Below the pieces are notes generated by a model. The model did not search any database. It was not told the DNA's origin and saw nothing but the letters and a program-made list of their open reading frames with translations. A DNA stretch of 64,000 nt from Flavobacteriia bacterium. GTDB lineage: Bacteria; Bacteroidota; Bacteroidia; Flavobacteriales_D; Crocinitomicaceae. A program made the translations under genes and the position numbers. Every line of letters starts with the position of its first letter. Position 1 is the stretch's first letter. Where the stretch lies: contig JACPDW010000007.1 of assembly GCA_016183815.1 (NCBI GenBank), positions 62,001 through 126,000 on the forward strand, written 5' to 3'. Below, in pieces: positions 52,310 to 61,846 of this stretch.

Positions 52310-52633
52310 ATGAAAATTGTAAACAGAGGTTTTATTTGGATTAAGCCAAAACAAGAGTATTGGGATTGGGCAAGTAGTATTTCTGATGAACAAATTATTG
52401 TAGATACAAACAATTCCGAAGGCAGTATTTATTTAATCGAAGAAGATTTTTTTGATTTAGAACCGATTATAAAAAAACATTTTTCTAGTATTTTAAAAAC
52501 AGAATGTTCTTCTTTTTGTTCTGCCGAGCATTTTCCCGAATTTACTCTCGAACTTTTTGAAAACTGGTTCGACCTCGATGTTGGTTCTTGTGTTTTTGAT
52601 TTACTATCTTCAAAACTTGAAAAAGAAAAATAA
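52310..52633 (+). CDS. Small acidic protein upstream of recF, unknown
   Basis: 107 residues, strongly acidic and soluble, no signal peptide or membrane segment. Sequence features: 'MKIVNRGFIWIKPKQEYWDWASSISDEQ' at the start, then 'SIYLIEEDFFDLEPIIKKHFSSILKTE' and 'FTLELFENWFDLDVGSCVFDLLS'. No domain recognised. It ends one base before the recF ATG and has its own -7 box, so it is the first gene of the recF message. Confidence 0.8.
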   Translation: MKIVNRGFIWIKPKQEYWDWASSISDEQIIVDTNNSEGSIYLIEEDFFDLEPIIKKHFSSILKTECSSFCSAEHFPEFTLELFENWFDLDVGSCVFDLLSSKLEKEK

Positions 52634-52634
52634 T

Positions 52635-53750
52635 ATGCAGCTGACTTCTCTTTCATTAACTCAATTCAAAAATTATAAACACAAAGAATTTCATTTTTTT
52701 GAAGACGTGGTTTGTTTTGTCGGGAAAAATGGTTCTGGAAAAACAAATGTTTTAGACGCCATACATTATTTAAGCACAAGCAAATCTTTCATTCAAACGG
52801 TAGACAAAAACAATATTCATTTCGGTGAAAATTTTTTTTTAATTCAAGGCACTTTTGAAGATAATAAGGAAAAAAACGACATCTTATGTGTTGTAAAAAT
52901 AGGTCAAAAAAAAATTATAAAAAAAAACAAAGCTGCTTTTGAAAAATTATCAGATTTCGTTGGACAATTTCCTAGTGTAATAATTTCACCATACGACAGA
53001 GACCTCATTTCAGAAGGAAGTGAAATCAGAAGAAAATGGATGGATAGTATTATTAGTCAGTGTGACAGAAACTATTTAGACAATTTAATACGTTACAACA
53101 AAATTTTAGACCAAAGAAATGCTTTATTAAAACAATTTTATGAAAACGGATACTTTGATAAAGAAAGTTTAGCCCTTTGGGACAATCAGTTAATTCAATT
53201 TGGTGAAAGTATTTACCAAGAAAGGAAAAAATTTATTGAAGAATTTGTAGAAGTTTTTCATCCCATCTATTCATATATCAGTTCAGGCGAAGATAAAATC
53301 GAACTTTCGTATAAATCGCAGTTAGACGATAAATCGTTTTCGGAATTATTGATTGAACATAAAAAAAAAGACACATTAAGTCAGCATTCTACTGTTGGAA
53401 TTCATAAAGACGATTTGCATTTTTTAATACACGAACATCCTATAAAAAAATATGGTTCTCAAGGACAACAAAAATCGTTTTTAATTTCGCTTCGTTTAGC
53501 CCAATATGAATGGCTTTCAGCACATCTTCAAAAAAAACCAATTTTACTATTAGATGACATTTTTGATAAATTAGATTCGACTAGAGTAAATAAACTTTTG
53601 CTTTTTGTTTCTCAGCATCAATATGGTCAAATTTTTATTACAGATACAGAAAAAGATAGAGTGAACACCTTATTGAATGGTCTTTCTTTCCGATTCAACA
53701 TATACGACACCGAAGAAGAATTAATTCCAATTGTTCATGAAGAAAGATGA
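52635..53750 (+). CDS. recF: DNA replication and repair protein RecF
   Basis: 371 residues from the ATG at 52635 (MQLTSLSLTQFKNYKHKEF). Structural-maintenance ATPase that loads RecA at gaps with RecO and RecR. Walker A is GKNGSGKTNVLDA; the signature is 'KYGSQGQQKSFLISLRLAQ'; Walker B is 'ILLLDDIFDKLDSTRV'. Length normal. It overlaps the next gene by 14 bases. Confidence 0.96.
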   Translation: MQLTSLSLTQFKNYKHKEFHFFEDVVCFVGKNGSGKTNVLDAIHYLSTSKSFIQTVDKNNIHFGENFFLIQGTFEDNKEKNDILCVVKIGQKKIIKKNKAAFEKLSDFVGQFPSVIISPYDRDLISEGSEIRRKWMDSIISQCDRNYLDNLIRYNKILDQRNALLKQFYENGYFDKESLALWDNQLIQFGESIYQERKKFIEEFVEVFHPIYSYISSGEDKIELSYKSQLDDKSFSELLIEHKKKDTLSQHSTVGIHKDDLHFLIHEHPIKKYGSQGQQKSFLISLRLAQYEWLSAHLQKKPILLLDDIFDKLDSTRVNKLLLFVSQHQYGQIFITDTEKDRVNTLLNGLSFRFNIYDTEEELIPIVHEER

Positions 53751-54042
53751 TTTTAGAAATGAAAAAGAATCACATGTAAAAGAGTTGATTCAACAATTGT
53801 TTCGTTCCTACAGAATGGAAGATAAATTATTTGAATTAGAAATTTTATCTAAATGGGAAGAATTAATGGGAAAAGCTGTTGCCGTAAGAACAAAAAACAT
53901 TTATATAAAAAATAAAATTCTTCATTTAACCATTGACTCTTCAGTGATGAGAGAAGAATTGAGCTATGGAAAAACAGTAATAATAGAAAGAATAAATTCT
54001 TTTGCAGGTAAAGAGTTTATTAATGATGTTTGGTTTAAATAG
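53737..54042 (+). CDS. DUF721/DciA-like protein
   Basis: 101 residues from the ATG at 53737, overlapping the recF end. The DUF721 pattern is clear: 'VKELIQQLFRSYRMEDKLFELEILSKWEELMGKAVAVRTKNIYIKNKILHLTIDSSVMREELSYGKTVIIERINSFAG'. DciA proteins help load the replicative helicase DnaB in bacteria that lack DnaC; the place next to recF fits a replication role. Confidence 0.92.
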   Translation: MKKDDFRNEKESHVKELIQQLFRSYRMEDKLFELEILSKWEELMGKAVAVRTKNIYIKNKILHLTIDSSVMREELSYGKTVIIERINSFAGKEFINDVWFK

Positions 54043-54058
54043 GGTCTGACCTTAACAC

Positions 54059-56740
54059 TTATTTAATTACCTGAAATGGGAAAGCAGGAAGACCAACTCC
54101 TTTTAGAGTTAGGTAATAAGTTCCATTTGCAATTGTTTTTAAGTCAATTTTTACTTCATTTGAAAAATTTATTTCAATTGAAACAACAACTCTTCCTACT
54201 TGATCTATTACTTCAATTTGTTCATATGAACTTAAATTATCTGCTTTTAGAGTTATCCAAGAACTTGTAGGATTTGGAAATAATTGAATATTTGTTAGTT
54301 GTCCCTCGTTTAATCCAACACAATCAATAACAAAAACAGTTGCTTCATCTGAAGCAGAACAAGCATTTAAAATTCCTGTTACAGTATAAGTTAGAGTTAA
54401 GATATTTGTGTCAGGAACGACAAACGGCACTCCATTTGAAATTCCTCCAGTCCATTGAAAAAACTCAGCCCCAGTTGCAGTTAATACAGTTTCTTGACCA
54501 ACACAAACAGTCACATCATCGCCAGCATCAACAATAGGAATTGGATTTACTGTGATTACAACTTGATCTGAACTTATACATCCATTTTCATCTGTTCCTG
54601 TTACATTATAAGTTGTTGTATTAATTGGATAAACATCATGATTGTTACCAGCACCTAATCCGTTGTCCCAATTGTAGGTAGTTGCTCCAGTTGAAGAAAT
54701 GTTTGTTGAATCTCCTAAACAAATAAAGTCATCATCACTTGCTATTACGATAGGATTTGGATTGACCGTTAATGAAAATGTAATGGGTTGACCAATACAA
54801 TCCCCAATGTAGGCATAAGCAGTTATTATTGAAATAGACGCCTGACCGTTAGGAGCTTGACCGTTAAAACTTGGTATATCGGCATATCCTGTATCGGCTA
54901 ATCCTATATTTTCGTTTGTATTTACCCAAACAAGATTTGTATTGTCAGTAAAAGTAAAATCAATTGGGTCAAAATCTTGACCTTCACAAACCGTTTGAGA
55001 TAGAACAGGATCTACAACAGGAAAATCTGTTACATGAAGAGTTATAGTAGTATCATAAACACAACCATAATTGTCTATTACTTGATAGATATAAAAATGA
55101 TCTCCAAAAGTATTAGGTTGTACCACTATCATTGTATCGGTTAATCCTGAAATTATAGTAGGGTTAGGCAACCAATATTCGTCAACTAAATGATTCACAT
55201 AAGTTTCCATTTCTAAATTTGATGAAGAATTAAAATACAAACCCCATTCAAAAATATATCCATCATCAACGCCCAAATTATCTCTAACATGAATTGTCCA
55301 ATCACCGTTTAAAGGACAACCAATTAAATCTTGGAAATTTCCATCAGGTAAATATACTCCATCTGGGTTCATAGCAGATCCAACTGAAATTGTTGTAGGA
55401 AGTGTATTGCCAGCAGCAAGTTCATCTCCCATTGTGCCAAAAGTGTTGTTTACTGCAGAAAAACAATATTCCCAACCAATACCTGGAGTACCATTCCCAT
55501 TATCATCAGCATCACCTAAAAAAGTACCACCACCAGCAAAACCGCCAGGAATAGCACCTGTGTCGGCAGGAGATAATCCTACATCATATGAATTAATTAA
55601 TGAAACAGATGTCCCATTAGGGCAAGTTATCCATACTTCAAGATCTCCAAGATAACTGTGTTCCATTGTTAAACAAATATCTTTGATATCACTCATGTTT
55701 TGAACTGTTAAATTGCTGTCAAAATCAGACATATTTATAGTAGTTGAATATTCTTGTCCTGATCCGTCTGGTAAATAAGTTAATCCTGCAACGGATTCAC
55801 CAAGAAAAAATGTACCCGTTGGATTTTCAATTTCAAGAGTATCTTGAGGCAATGTGCCTCCTATAATTGTAAGTTGTTGGTTTATACAAACAATTGTATC
55901 TTGTATAGCAGTAATTTGGAATATGGGTTGTTGACTGACACGAATCTTAAAAGGCATTTCTTTAGTGTATGAAAATGAATCAGTAATTTTTAAAGACATA
56001 TAATAACCTTTTCTTTGAGGAGGTACAAACCAAATACTATCGTTGTTAGGTCCAATCCAATTGTTGCTGGTTTCCCAATGATAATTGACATTGTCAATGT
56101 TTTGTGGGTAACCAAAGCCATTATTTTCAAAAGAATAGGGAAAAACAGGTTTAGCAATTAATAAAATTGAATCTCCAAAACAAATATCCACATATCCAGT
56201 ATCTAATGGGTTTAAAGCATTATTGCCAAAGCCGTTAATATACGCCTCTACTTGAATATCAAATGGTTGAGGAGGATTTCCACATGAAATATTTGCAGCC
56301 CATCCAGTTCCCTCGTTGCTACCATCTGATAGAAAACGAACAGTTAAACAACCAGTTGGATTATTGTTAAAGGTAGAGAACAAATTGCCGCCATTTGGTG
56401 TGATTCCATTATTAAATTTTCCAAGTAATGGGGCGTTAATGTCTATACCATCATAAACAAATATTGTATCACTATTATGAATATCAAAAGAAAAACCAAT
56501 ATTTGTACTAAATGTGATTGAAATTTTAGGTCCATTCGGCAAGTCAGGACAAAAAGTTATGACATCCTCTCTGTTTGGTCCATAATTGCTTGTTCCTCCA
56601 TCGTCTTCAAAATTTAACACAGAAGTATCATTAAAATTATTACAATTTAATGGAATCTGATCAGCATCAGTAACGTTAATAACCTGAGAATTCAAAGAAT
56701 TAAAAACGAAAACTAAAACAAGTGTAATTAAATTTTTCAT
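54059..56740 (-). CDS. Large secreted protein: CUB-like, P-domain, T9SS type A sorting domain
   Basis: 893 residues with signal peptide MKNLITLVLVFVFNSLNSQ. A CUB-like domain (about 30-155: 'SFDIHNSDTIFVYDGIDINAPLLGKFNNGITPNGGNLFSTFNNNPTGCLTVRFLSDGSNEGTGWAANISC'), then Ig-like material, a proprotein-convertase P-domain (about 325-510: 'YSTTINMSDFDSNLTVQNMSDIKDICLTMEHSYLGDLEVWITCPNG...GDWTIHVRDNLGVDDGYIFEWGLYF'), further HYR/Ig-like repeats (ITVNPIPIVDAGDDVTVCVGQETVLTATG) and a type A sorting domain (LFPNPTSSWITLKADN...IANGTYYLTLKG). No protease domain is present, so it is probably a binding or matrix protein. Confidence 0.92.
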   Translation of the reverse strand: MKNLITLVLVFVFNSLNSQVINVTDADQIPLNCNNFNDTSVLNFEDDGGTSNYGPNREDVITFCPDLPNGPKISITFSTNIGFSFDIHNSDTIFVYDGIDINAPLLGKFNNGITPNGGNLFSTFNNNPTGCLTVRFLSDGSNEGTGWAANISCGNPPQPFDIQVEAYINGFGNNALNPLDTGYVDICFGDSILLIAKPVFPYSFENNGFGYPQNIDNVNYHWETSNNWIGPNNDSIWFVPPQRKGYYMSLKITDSFSYTKEMPFKIRVSQQPIFQITAIQDTIVCINQQLTIIGGTLPQDTLEIENPTGTFFLGESVAGLTYLPDGSGQEYSTTINMSDFDSNLTVQNMSDIKDICLTMEHSYLGDLEVWITCPNGTSVSLINSYDVGLSPADTGAIPGGFAGGGTFLGDADDNGNGTPGIGWEYCFSAVNNTFGTMGDELAAGNTLPTTISVGSAMNPDGVYLPDGNFQDLIGCPLNGDWTIHVRDNLGVDDGYIFEWGLYFNSSSNLEMETYVNHLVDEYWLPNPTIISGLTDTMIVVQPNTFGDHFYIYQVIDNYGCVYDTTITLHVTDFPVVDPVLSQTVCEGQDFDPIDFTFTDNTNLVWVNTNENIGLADTGYADIPSFNGQAPNGQASISIITAYAYIGDCIGQPITFSLTVNPNPIVIASDDDFICLGDSTNISSTGATTYNWDNGLGAGNNHDVYPINTTTYNVTGTDENGCISSDQVVITVNPIPIVDAGDDVTVCVGQETVLTATGAEFFQWTGGISNGVPFVVPDTNILTLTYTVTGILNACSASDEATVFVIDCVGLNEGQLTNIQLFPNPTSSWITLKADNLSSYEQIEVIDQVGRVVVSIEINFSNEVKIDLKTIANGTYYLTLKGVGLPAFPFQVIK

Positions 56741-57119
56741 TTTATAAAGTATTAAGTTTATTTGTTTAAGAAAATTTTACAAGTAAATAACATTCAATTA
56801 TATTAATACAAATATTATAACGTCGAAGATATTAAAAAGTTGTCTAAATCAAAGTTAAGTAAAGAATTTCTAATAAACTATAAATTTAACAATTAGTATT
56901 ATTTAAGTACTTTAGAATATCATATTCTTAAAAAAGATATTGTTTAACTGTTGATTTGTGAATTACTAAATTTTTGTACCTTTCCTCTATAAATTTTATT
57001 AAATTTTTATCTAATTGTTTGAAATTGTCCTATTTTATTTACATTTGAAAACTGTAGCAATTATTATTAATAAGTAAAAAATAGATTTGAAGATAATTAT
57101 TATTCACATATAATTTAAA
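56741..57119. other. 379-base intergenic region
   Basis: Very AT-rich, no frame of note. It holds the divergent starts of the T9SS protein (left) and a lipoprotein (right), a perfect 15-base dyad AGAATAT-C-ATATTCT at 56914-56928 that could be an operator, and the promoter pair at 57018-57047. Nothing else supported. Confidence 0.6.
57018..57047 (+). promoter_or_regulatory. Promoter of the lipoprotein at 57120
   Basis: TTTG (57018-57021), 18 bases, TACATTTG (57040-57047): both elements match the Bacteroidota consensus. It predicts a leader of about 65 bases. Confidence 0.55.
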
Positions 57120-57746
57120 ATGAACAAGTTACATTATATTGTTTTTTTATTTATATCCTTAACATCTTGCAAAAAAGACCTGTATTTTCAAATTGAAGGT
57201 CAGGTGTTTGATGGCTCATTGAATACTGTTCTTAATGCTGCAGACATTCAAATCGTACAAGTAAATAATGATGGAAGTGTCAACAATACCGCAGTTTATA
57301 ATACTATCACTGATAATAATGGAAAATTTTCTCTAAATATTAAAAGAGAGAAAGCAATTAAATACTTGATTAATATTAGTAAAGATAATTATTTTGATGA
57401 AGAAAAAAGTATAAATTTTTCTGATTTATCTACCGAAACACCAAACATAGTATTATATCAGTTATTTGCTAAATCTTGGATTAAATTTAGAATTAACAAT
57501 GTCTTTCCTGCCAACTCAAGCGACGTTTTTACCTTAAATTTCAACGACAAACTCACTGTATGTAATGAGTGTTGTATCGATAGTAAATATTATTATAATG
57601 GAAACATACACGATAGTTTAATTTGTCTATTTAAAGGTAATCAGAGCTACTTTTTTAATTATATTGTGTCAAGTCCTTTTGAACAAAAAGACATTGAGAT
57701 TAAAACAATTTCTTTTGATACAGTTACTTATGACTTCAATTATTGA
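57120..57746 (+). CDS. Lipoprotein with carboxypeptidase-regulatory-like domain
   Basis: 208 residues. Lipoprotein signal MNKLHYIVFLFISLTSC (Cys17). The first half is a transthyretin/CarboxypepD_reg-like beta sandwich ('FQIEGQVFDGSLNTVLNAADIQIVQVNNDGS...TITDNNGKFSLNIKREKAIKYLINISKDNYFDEEKSI'), a common surface or periplasmic fold. The second half (about 120-208) is beta-rich with three Cys (CNECC) and is not recognised. Alone in its transcription unit. Confidence 0.82.
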   Translation: MNKLHYIVFLFISLTSCKKDLYFQIEGQVFDGSLNTVLNAADIQIVQVNNDGSVNNTAVYNTITDNNGKFSLNIKREKAIKYLINISKDNYFDEEKSINFSDLSTETPNIVLYQLFAKSWIKFRINNVFPANSSDVFTLNFNDKLTVCNECCIDSKYYYNGNIHDSLICLFKGNQSYFFNYIVSSPFEQKDIEIKTISFDTVTYDFNY

Positions 57747-57829
57747 AAATGTTGATGAATTTGAAGTCAACATTACATAAAAAATTTTTTTTGGTTAAAT
57801 AAACCAACTGTCATATAAAATGGGTTTAC

Positions 57830-57837
57830 TATTTTTG
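57830..57837 (+). promoter_or_regulatory. -7 box of the YebC-like gene
   Basis: TATTTTTG, fits TAnnTTTG, 13 bases before the ATG at 57851. T-rich context makes a chance match possible. Confidence 0.35.
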
Positions 57838-57850
57838 TAAAAAATAAAAC

Positions 57851-58561
57851 ATGGGAAGAGCGTTTGAATACCGAAGAGCAGCTAAAGAAAAGCGTTGGGA
57901 CAAAATGTCTAAATTGTTTCCGAAATTAGGAAAAGCCATTACAATGGCCGCAAAAGAAAGTGGCACCGACCCAACAACAAACGCAAAACTTCGAACAGCT
58001 ATTCAAAATGCTAAGGCAGAAAACATGCCTAAAGACAATATTGAAAATGCAATTAAAAGAGCCAATCAAAAAGATATTGCTTCTTTTTCGGAGATTATTT
58101 ATGAAGGTAAGGGTCCTCATGGTGTGTTAGTCATTGTAGAATGTGCCACAGACAATCCAACACGAACAGTAGCAAATGTTAAGTCTTATTTCAACAAAGC
58201 GGGTGGACAAGTTGTTCCAAATGGTTCATTAGAATTTATGTTTAATAGAAAATCCGTTTTTGAATTAGAACTTTCAAACATCAACGATTTAGAAGAGTTG
58301 GAATTTTCTTTAATTGATGCTGGTTGTGATGAAATTGAAGTAAATGAAAACACTGTTTACGTTTATGGTGATTACACTTCATTTGGTGCAATAGCTCAAA
58401 AATTAGAAGAGTTAAATATTGATGTGAAAAAATCCAGTTTGCAAAGAATAGCAACTTCTCCAATCGAATTATCAGAAGATCAAATGAATGACGTTGAAAA
58501 AATGTTAGACAAAATAGAAGACGATGATGATATTCAACAAGTATTCACAAATATAGCTTAA
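57851..58561 (+). CDS. YebC/TACO1 family protein
   Basis: 236 residues. The N-terminus '[70 protein letters not shown]' is diagnostic (the usual second word is AGHSKWxNI; this GRAFEYRR form is the Bacteroidota variant). Members act as transcriptional regulators or, as shown for TACO1/YebC2, help ribosomes pass polyproline. Which role applies here is open. Length normal. Confidence 0.95.
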   Translation: MGRAFEYRRAAKEKRWDKMSKLFPKLGKAITMAAKESGTDPTTNAKLRTAIQNAKAENMPKDNIENAIKRANQKDIASFSEIIYEGKGPHGVLVIVECATDNPTRTVANVKSYFNKAGGQVVPNGSLEFMFNRKSVFELELSNINDLEELEFSLIDAGCDEIEVNENTVYVYGDYTSFGAIAQKLEELNIDVKKSSLQRIATSPIELSEDQMNDVEKMLDKIEDDDDIQQVFTNIA

Positions 58562-58705
58562 TTTTTTCATTTTGTTGGGTTGTTAATTTTATAAAATGAT
58601 AGCAACAATAACTTTTTAAACTAAGAATAATTTTCTAAAATTGTAATTTTGGAAATAATTATATTTCACTTTCAAATTGAATTTTTAATACTGTACTAAG
58701 ATTAA

Positions 58706-59944
58706 ATGAGCAACATACTAATTAAAAATATCCAAGCATTATTTCAATGTGGAGAAAATTTTCCAGCATTTTTGAAAGGAAAAGAAATGGACAATGTGCC
58801 TCAAATTCAAAACGCTTTTGTTCTCATTGAAAATGGTTTAATAAAAGATTATGGGTCAATGAAAGATGCACCAAGCATGTTTCATGAGACCAACATCTTT
58901 GAAACAATTGATGCTAATGGAAAATTTGTGTTGCCTTGTTTTATTGATTCGCACACACATATAGTTTTTGCAAAATATAGAGAAGAAGAATTTGTGGACA
59001 GAATTAACGGATTATCGTATGAAGATATTGCAAAAAAGGGAGGTGGAATTTTGAATTCTGCTCAAAAACTTGCTTCTTCATCTGAAGAATTTTTGTTTAA
59101 CTTTTCAATGGAAAGAATAAATTTAATTAAAAAGTATGGAACAGGTGCAGTTGAAATAAAGTCTGGTTATGGTTTAAGTCCTGACGCTGAAATTAAAATG
59201 TTGAGAGTTATCAAAAAAATCAAAGAGAAGTCAACTTTAGATGTTAAAGCTACTTTTTTAGGTGCACATGCCATACCTTTAGAATACAAAAATAACACGG
59301 AAAAATATGTTGATTTAATTATCGAAAAGATGTTGCCAATTGTTGCTGAAGAGCAATTAGCAGACTTTGTAGATGTTTTTTGTGAAAGAAATTATTTCAG
59401 TGTTAAACAAATGGAAAAGATTTTAATAGCGACAGATAAAGTGGGCTTGAGATCAAAGGTTCACGTCAATCAATTTTCTTCTCTGGGTGGAATTCAAAAA
59501 GCGGTCGAATTAAAGAGTTTAAGTGTAGATCATTTAGAGGTGATGGAAAATGAGGATTATCAAGCTTTAAAACGGTCGAATACAATTGCCACTCTACTTC
59601 CTGCTTGTTCTTATTTTATTAATATTCCTTATGCAAATGCTAAAAAATTCTTAAAAAAAGATATTCCATTTTGTTTGGCAAGTGATTTTAATCCTGGCTC
59701 AACACCAACCGGAAACATGCAGTTTGTTATGAGTTTGGCATGCACCCAAATGAAATTAACACCAGAACAAGCTTTAAACGCTATGACAATCAATGCAGCT
59801 TATTCGATGGGACTTCAAAACGAACTAGGCACGATAAGTAAAGGAAAAAAAGCAAAACTTATTTTAACCAATTCTATCCCTTCTTTAGCTTACATTCCTT
59901 ATGCCTTTGGTCAAAATCACATAGAAAATACAATTGGTTTTTAA
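58706..59944 (+). CDS. hutI: Imidazolonepropionase
   Basis: 412 residues. Third step of histidine degradation: imidazolone-5-propionate to formiminoglutamate. Amidohydrolase motifs: metal site 'FIDSHTHIVFAKYREEEF' (HxH, with the R and E of HutI), 'EIKSGYGLSPDAEIKMLRVI', 'FLGAHAIPLEY', 'VHVNQFSSLGGIQKAVEL', 'SVDHLEVM' and 'ASDFNPGSTPTGNM'. All HutI-specific. hutH, hutU and hutG are not in the window. Its stop shares a base with the next glycosyltransferase. Confidence 0.96.
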   Translation: MSNILIKNIQALFQCGENFPAFLKGKEMDNVPQIQNAFVLIENGLIKDYGSMKDAPSMFHETNIFETIDANGKFVLPCFIDSHTHIVFAKYREEEFVDRINGLSYEDIAKKGGGILNSAQKLASSSEEFLFNFSMERINLIKKYGTGAVEIKSGYGLSPDAEIKMLRVIKKIKEKSTLDVKATFLGAHAIPLEYKNNTEKYVDLIIEKMLPIVAEEQLADFVDVFCERNYFSVKQMEKILIATDKVGLRSKVHVNQFSSLGGIQKAVELKSLSVDHLEVMENEDYQALKRSNTIATLLPACSYFINIPYANAKKFLKKDIPFCLASDFNPGSTPTGNMQFVMSLACTQMKLTPEQALNAMTINAAYSMGLQNELGTISKGKKAKLILTNSIPSLAYIPYAFGQNHIENTIGF

Positions 59945-61068
59945 TGGGAAAAAAGCTAACAAATAAGGTTTATGTTTGTGTAAGCAATGATTTGTCGAGT
60001 GACCAACGGGTACACAAAATTTCTACTTTCATCAAAAATCAGAATTATGAAGTTCATGTAATAGGCAGAAAACTGAAAAATAGTTTGCCCATAAATAGAG
60101 AGTATAACACAAAACGCATAAAATTAATGTTTAATAAAGGTCCATTGTTTTATGCTTGTCTAAATATTCGTTTGTTTTTTTATCTTTTAACGAAAAGAAT
60201 TAATATTTTAGTGTCTAACGACTTAGACACATTGTTGTCATGTTATTTAATTTCTAAAATAAAAAGAGTAAAATTAATTTACGATAGCCATGAATATTTT
60301 ACCGAAACACCAGAATTAATAAATAGACCGATGGTTAAGAGGATTTGGTTATTAATCGAAGAAAGTATTTTTCCAAAACTTAAATATATCTATACTGTAA
60401 ATCAATCAATTCAAGAAATATATCAAAAAAAATATAATAAAGTAATTAAGGTAATTAGAAATGTTTCACCCATTTGGAATCCTCAAAACATTAAATCTAA
60501 AAAGGAACTAGGACTTCCAGAAGATAAACCTATTTTAATTTTACAAGGTGCAGGAATAAATATAGACCGTGGTGCTGAAGAATTGGTAGAAAGCATGATA
60601 AATTTGCCTCAGTATTTTTTGCTTATAATAGGATCAGGAGACGTTTTTAAACACATTAAAAATATAGTTAAAACTAATAATTTAAACAATGTTTTAATCA
60701 TTGACCGTTTGCCCTATTTAGAAATGATGAATTATACTTTTCATGCTGACTTAGGTATAAGTTTAGATAAAAAAACAAATTTAAATTATCTTTATTCATT
60801 ACCAAATAAAGTTTTTGATTATATTCAGGCGGGAACTCCTATTTTGTCTTCAAATGTTATTGAAGTTAGCAATATTATAAATAAATATTCTATTGGAACT
60901 CTTATTGAAGAGGTAAGTGTTGAAAATATTACAAAACAATTAAAAATGATATTAGAAAATATAGATTTACTTCTGTTGTGGAAACGAAATGTTGAAAAGG
61001 TAAAATTGATTGAGAATTGGGAAAATGAACAAAAGTATTTGGAAGAATTTTATGTAAAAATGCAATAA
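59944..61068 (+). CDS. Glycosyltransferase, family 4-like
   Basis: 374 residues, GT-B fold. The first half has 'KVYVCVSNDLSSDQRVHKISTFIKNQNYEVHVIGRK' and 'VSNDLDTLLSCYLISKIKRVKLIYDSHEYFTETPELINR'; the second half has 'ILQGAGINIDRGAEELVESMINLPQYFLLIIGSGD' and 'LPYLEMMNYTFHADLGISLDKKTNLNYLYSLPNKVFDYIQAGTPILSS', the family 4 acceptor-donor pattern with the E-x7-E region replaced by D/S. Donor and acceptor are unknown; it sits with envelope genes and is translationally coupled to hutI. Confidence 0.92.
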   Translation: MGKKLTNKVYVCVSNDLSSDQRVHKISTFIKNQNYEVHVIGRKLKNSLPINREYNTKRIKLMFNKGPLFYACLNIRLFFYLLTKRINILVSNDLDTLLSCYLISKIKRVKLIYDSHEYFTETPELINRPMVKRIWLLIEESIFPKLKYIYTVNQSIQEIYQKKYNKVIKVIRNVSPIWNPQNIKSKKELGLPEDKPILILQGAGINIDRGAEELVESMINLPQYFLLIIGSGDVFKHIKNIVKTNNLNNVLIIDRLPYLEMMNYTFHADLGISLDKKTNLNYLYSLPNKVFDYIQAGTPILSSNVIEVSNIINKYSIGTLIEEVSVENITKQLKMILENIDLLLLWKRNVEKVKLIENWENEQKYLEEFYVKMQ

Positions 61069-61075
61069 ATTTTAT

Positions 61076-61825
61076 TTAACTATCACTAGTTGAAGGTTTT
61101 GAACAAATTAATATTGTTTCAGCTTCACAAAAACCTTTAGAATTTATTTTATTTTCAAAAAAATCTCTTTTCTCAACATTGAACCCTACTGATTCTAAAC
61201 GTGAAATTAACCCATTAACTGAATAAATTCTTACATGATCGGATTGACCGAAATGTTTCTCTCTTTCTTTTTCTGTTTTTATGCTCTCATTTTCATAAAT
61301 TACACCCGTTTTAAAAGGTGTTTGAATAATACAAAAACCATTTGGGTTTAGCACTCTAATTAATTCATGCATTGCTTTAATGTCCTTTTCTATATGTTCT
61401 AAAACATGGTAGCAAATTATTAAATCAAAAGAATTATCAATAATTGGTATGTTGGTTATATCATATTTCTCGTCAGATAAAAAATTTCCAGAAAGGTCAG
61501 AGGCAATATAGTTTTCATTTTTCTTTTTAAATGCCCTATAAATATGTCTTGATGGTGAGATGTCAAGAATTTTATTATTTTCTTTTAAAAATTCCTTTTC
61601 TATTATATCCCACAACCTTCTAGTTCTTCCAATACTTCCACATTTTGGACAAAATAGTTCTTTTTTATTATCAATAAATTGTCTTAAATTGGCTTTACAC
61701 ACAACACAATGAAAACCTCTTCCAATAAATAATAGATAATAAAAAAATCTAAAAAAAAGTTCATATCTATAAATTGATTTTATAGGGAATATAGAAAATA
61801 ATATTTTTTTAAAAAACGTGTACAT
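61076..61825 (-). CDS. SAM-dependent methyltransferase with N-terminal zinc ribbon
   Basis: 249 residues. A zinc-ribbon-like part (about 38-70: 'FHCVVCKANLRQFI...LFCPKCGSIGRTRRLW', two CxxC) precedes a class I methyltransferase: motif I 'KILDISPSRHIYRAF', 'ASDLSG', motif II/post-I 'SFDLIICYHVLEHIEKDIKAMHELIRVLNPNGFCIIQTPF'. It resembles the methyltransferase type 11 proteins seen in polysaccharide clusters. Substrate unknown. Convergent with the glycosyltransferase, eight bases away; its gene lies behind the family 2 glycosyltransferase on the same strand. Confidence 0.9.
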   Translation of the reverse strand: MYTFFKKILFSIFPIKSIYRYELFFRFFYYLLFIGRGFHCVVCKANLRQFIDNKKELFCPKCGSIGRTRRLWDIIEKEFLKENNKILDISPSRHIYRAFKKKNENYIASDLSGNFLSDEKYDITNIPIIDNSFDLIICYHVLEHIEKDIKAMHELIRVLNPNGFCIIQTPFKTGVIYENESIKTEKEREKHFGQSDHVRIYSVNGLISRLESVGFNVEKRDFFENKINSKGFCEAETILICSKPSTSDS

Positions 61826-61846
61826 ATTTAATCTTCAAAGTTAGTG

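Noticed and set aside
54076-55655. Plus-strand frames inside the CUB/P-domain protein
   Set aside because: Antisense shadows of a well-supported gene; leucine- and glutamine-rich products typical of a reversed reading.
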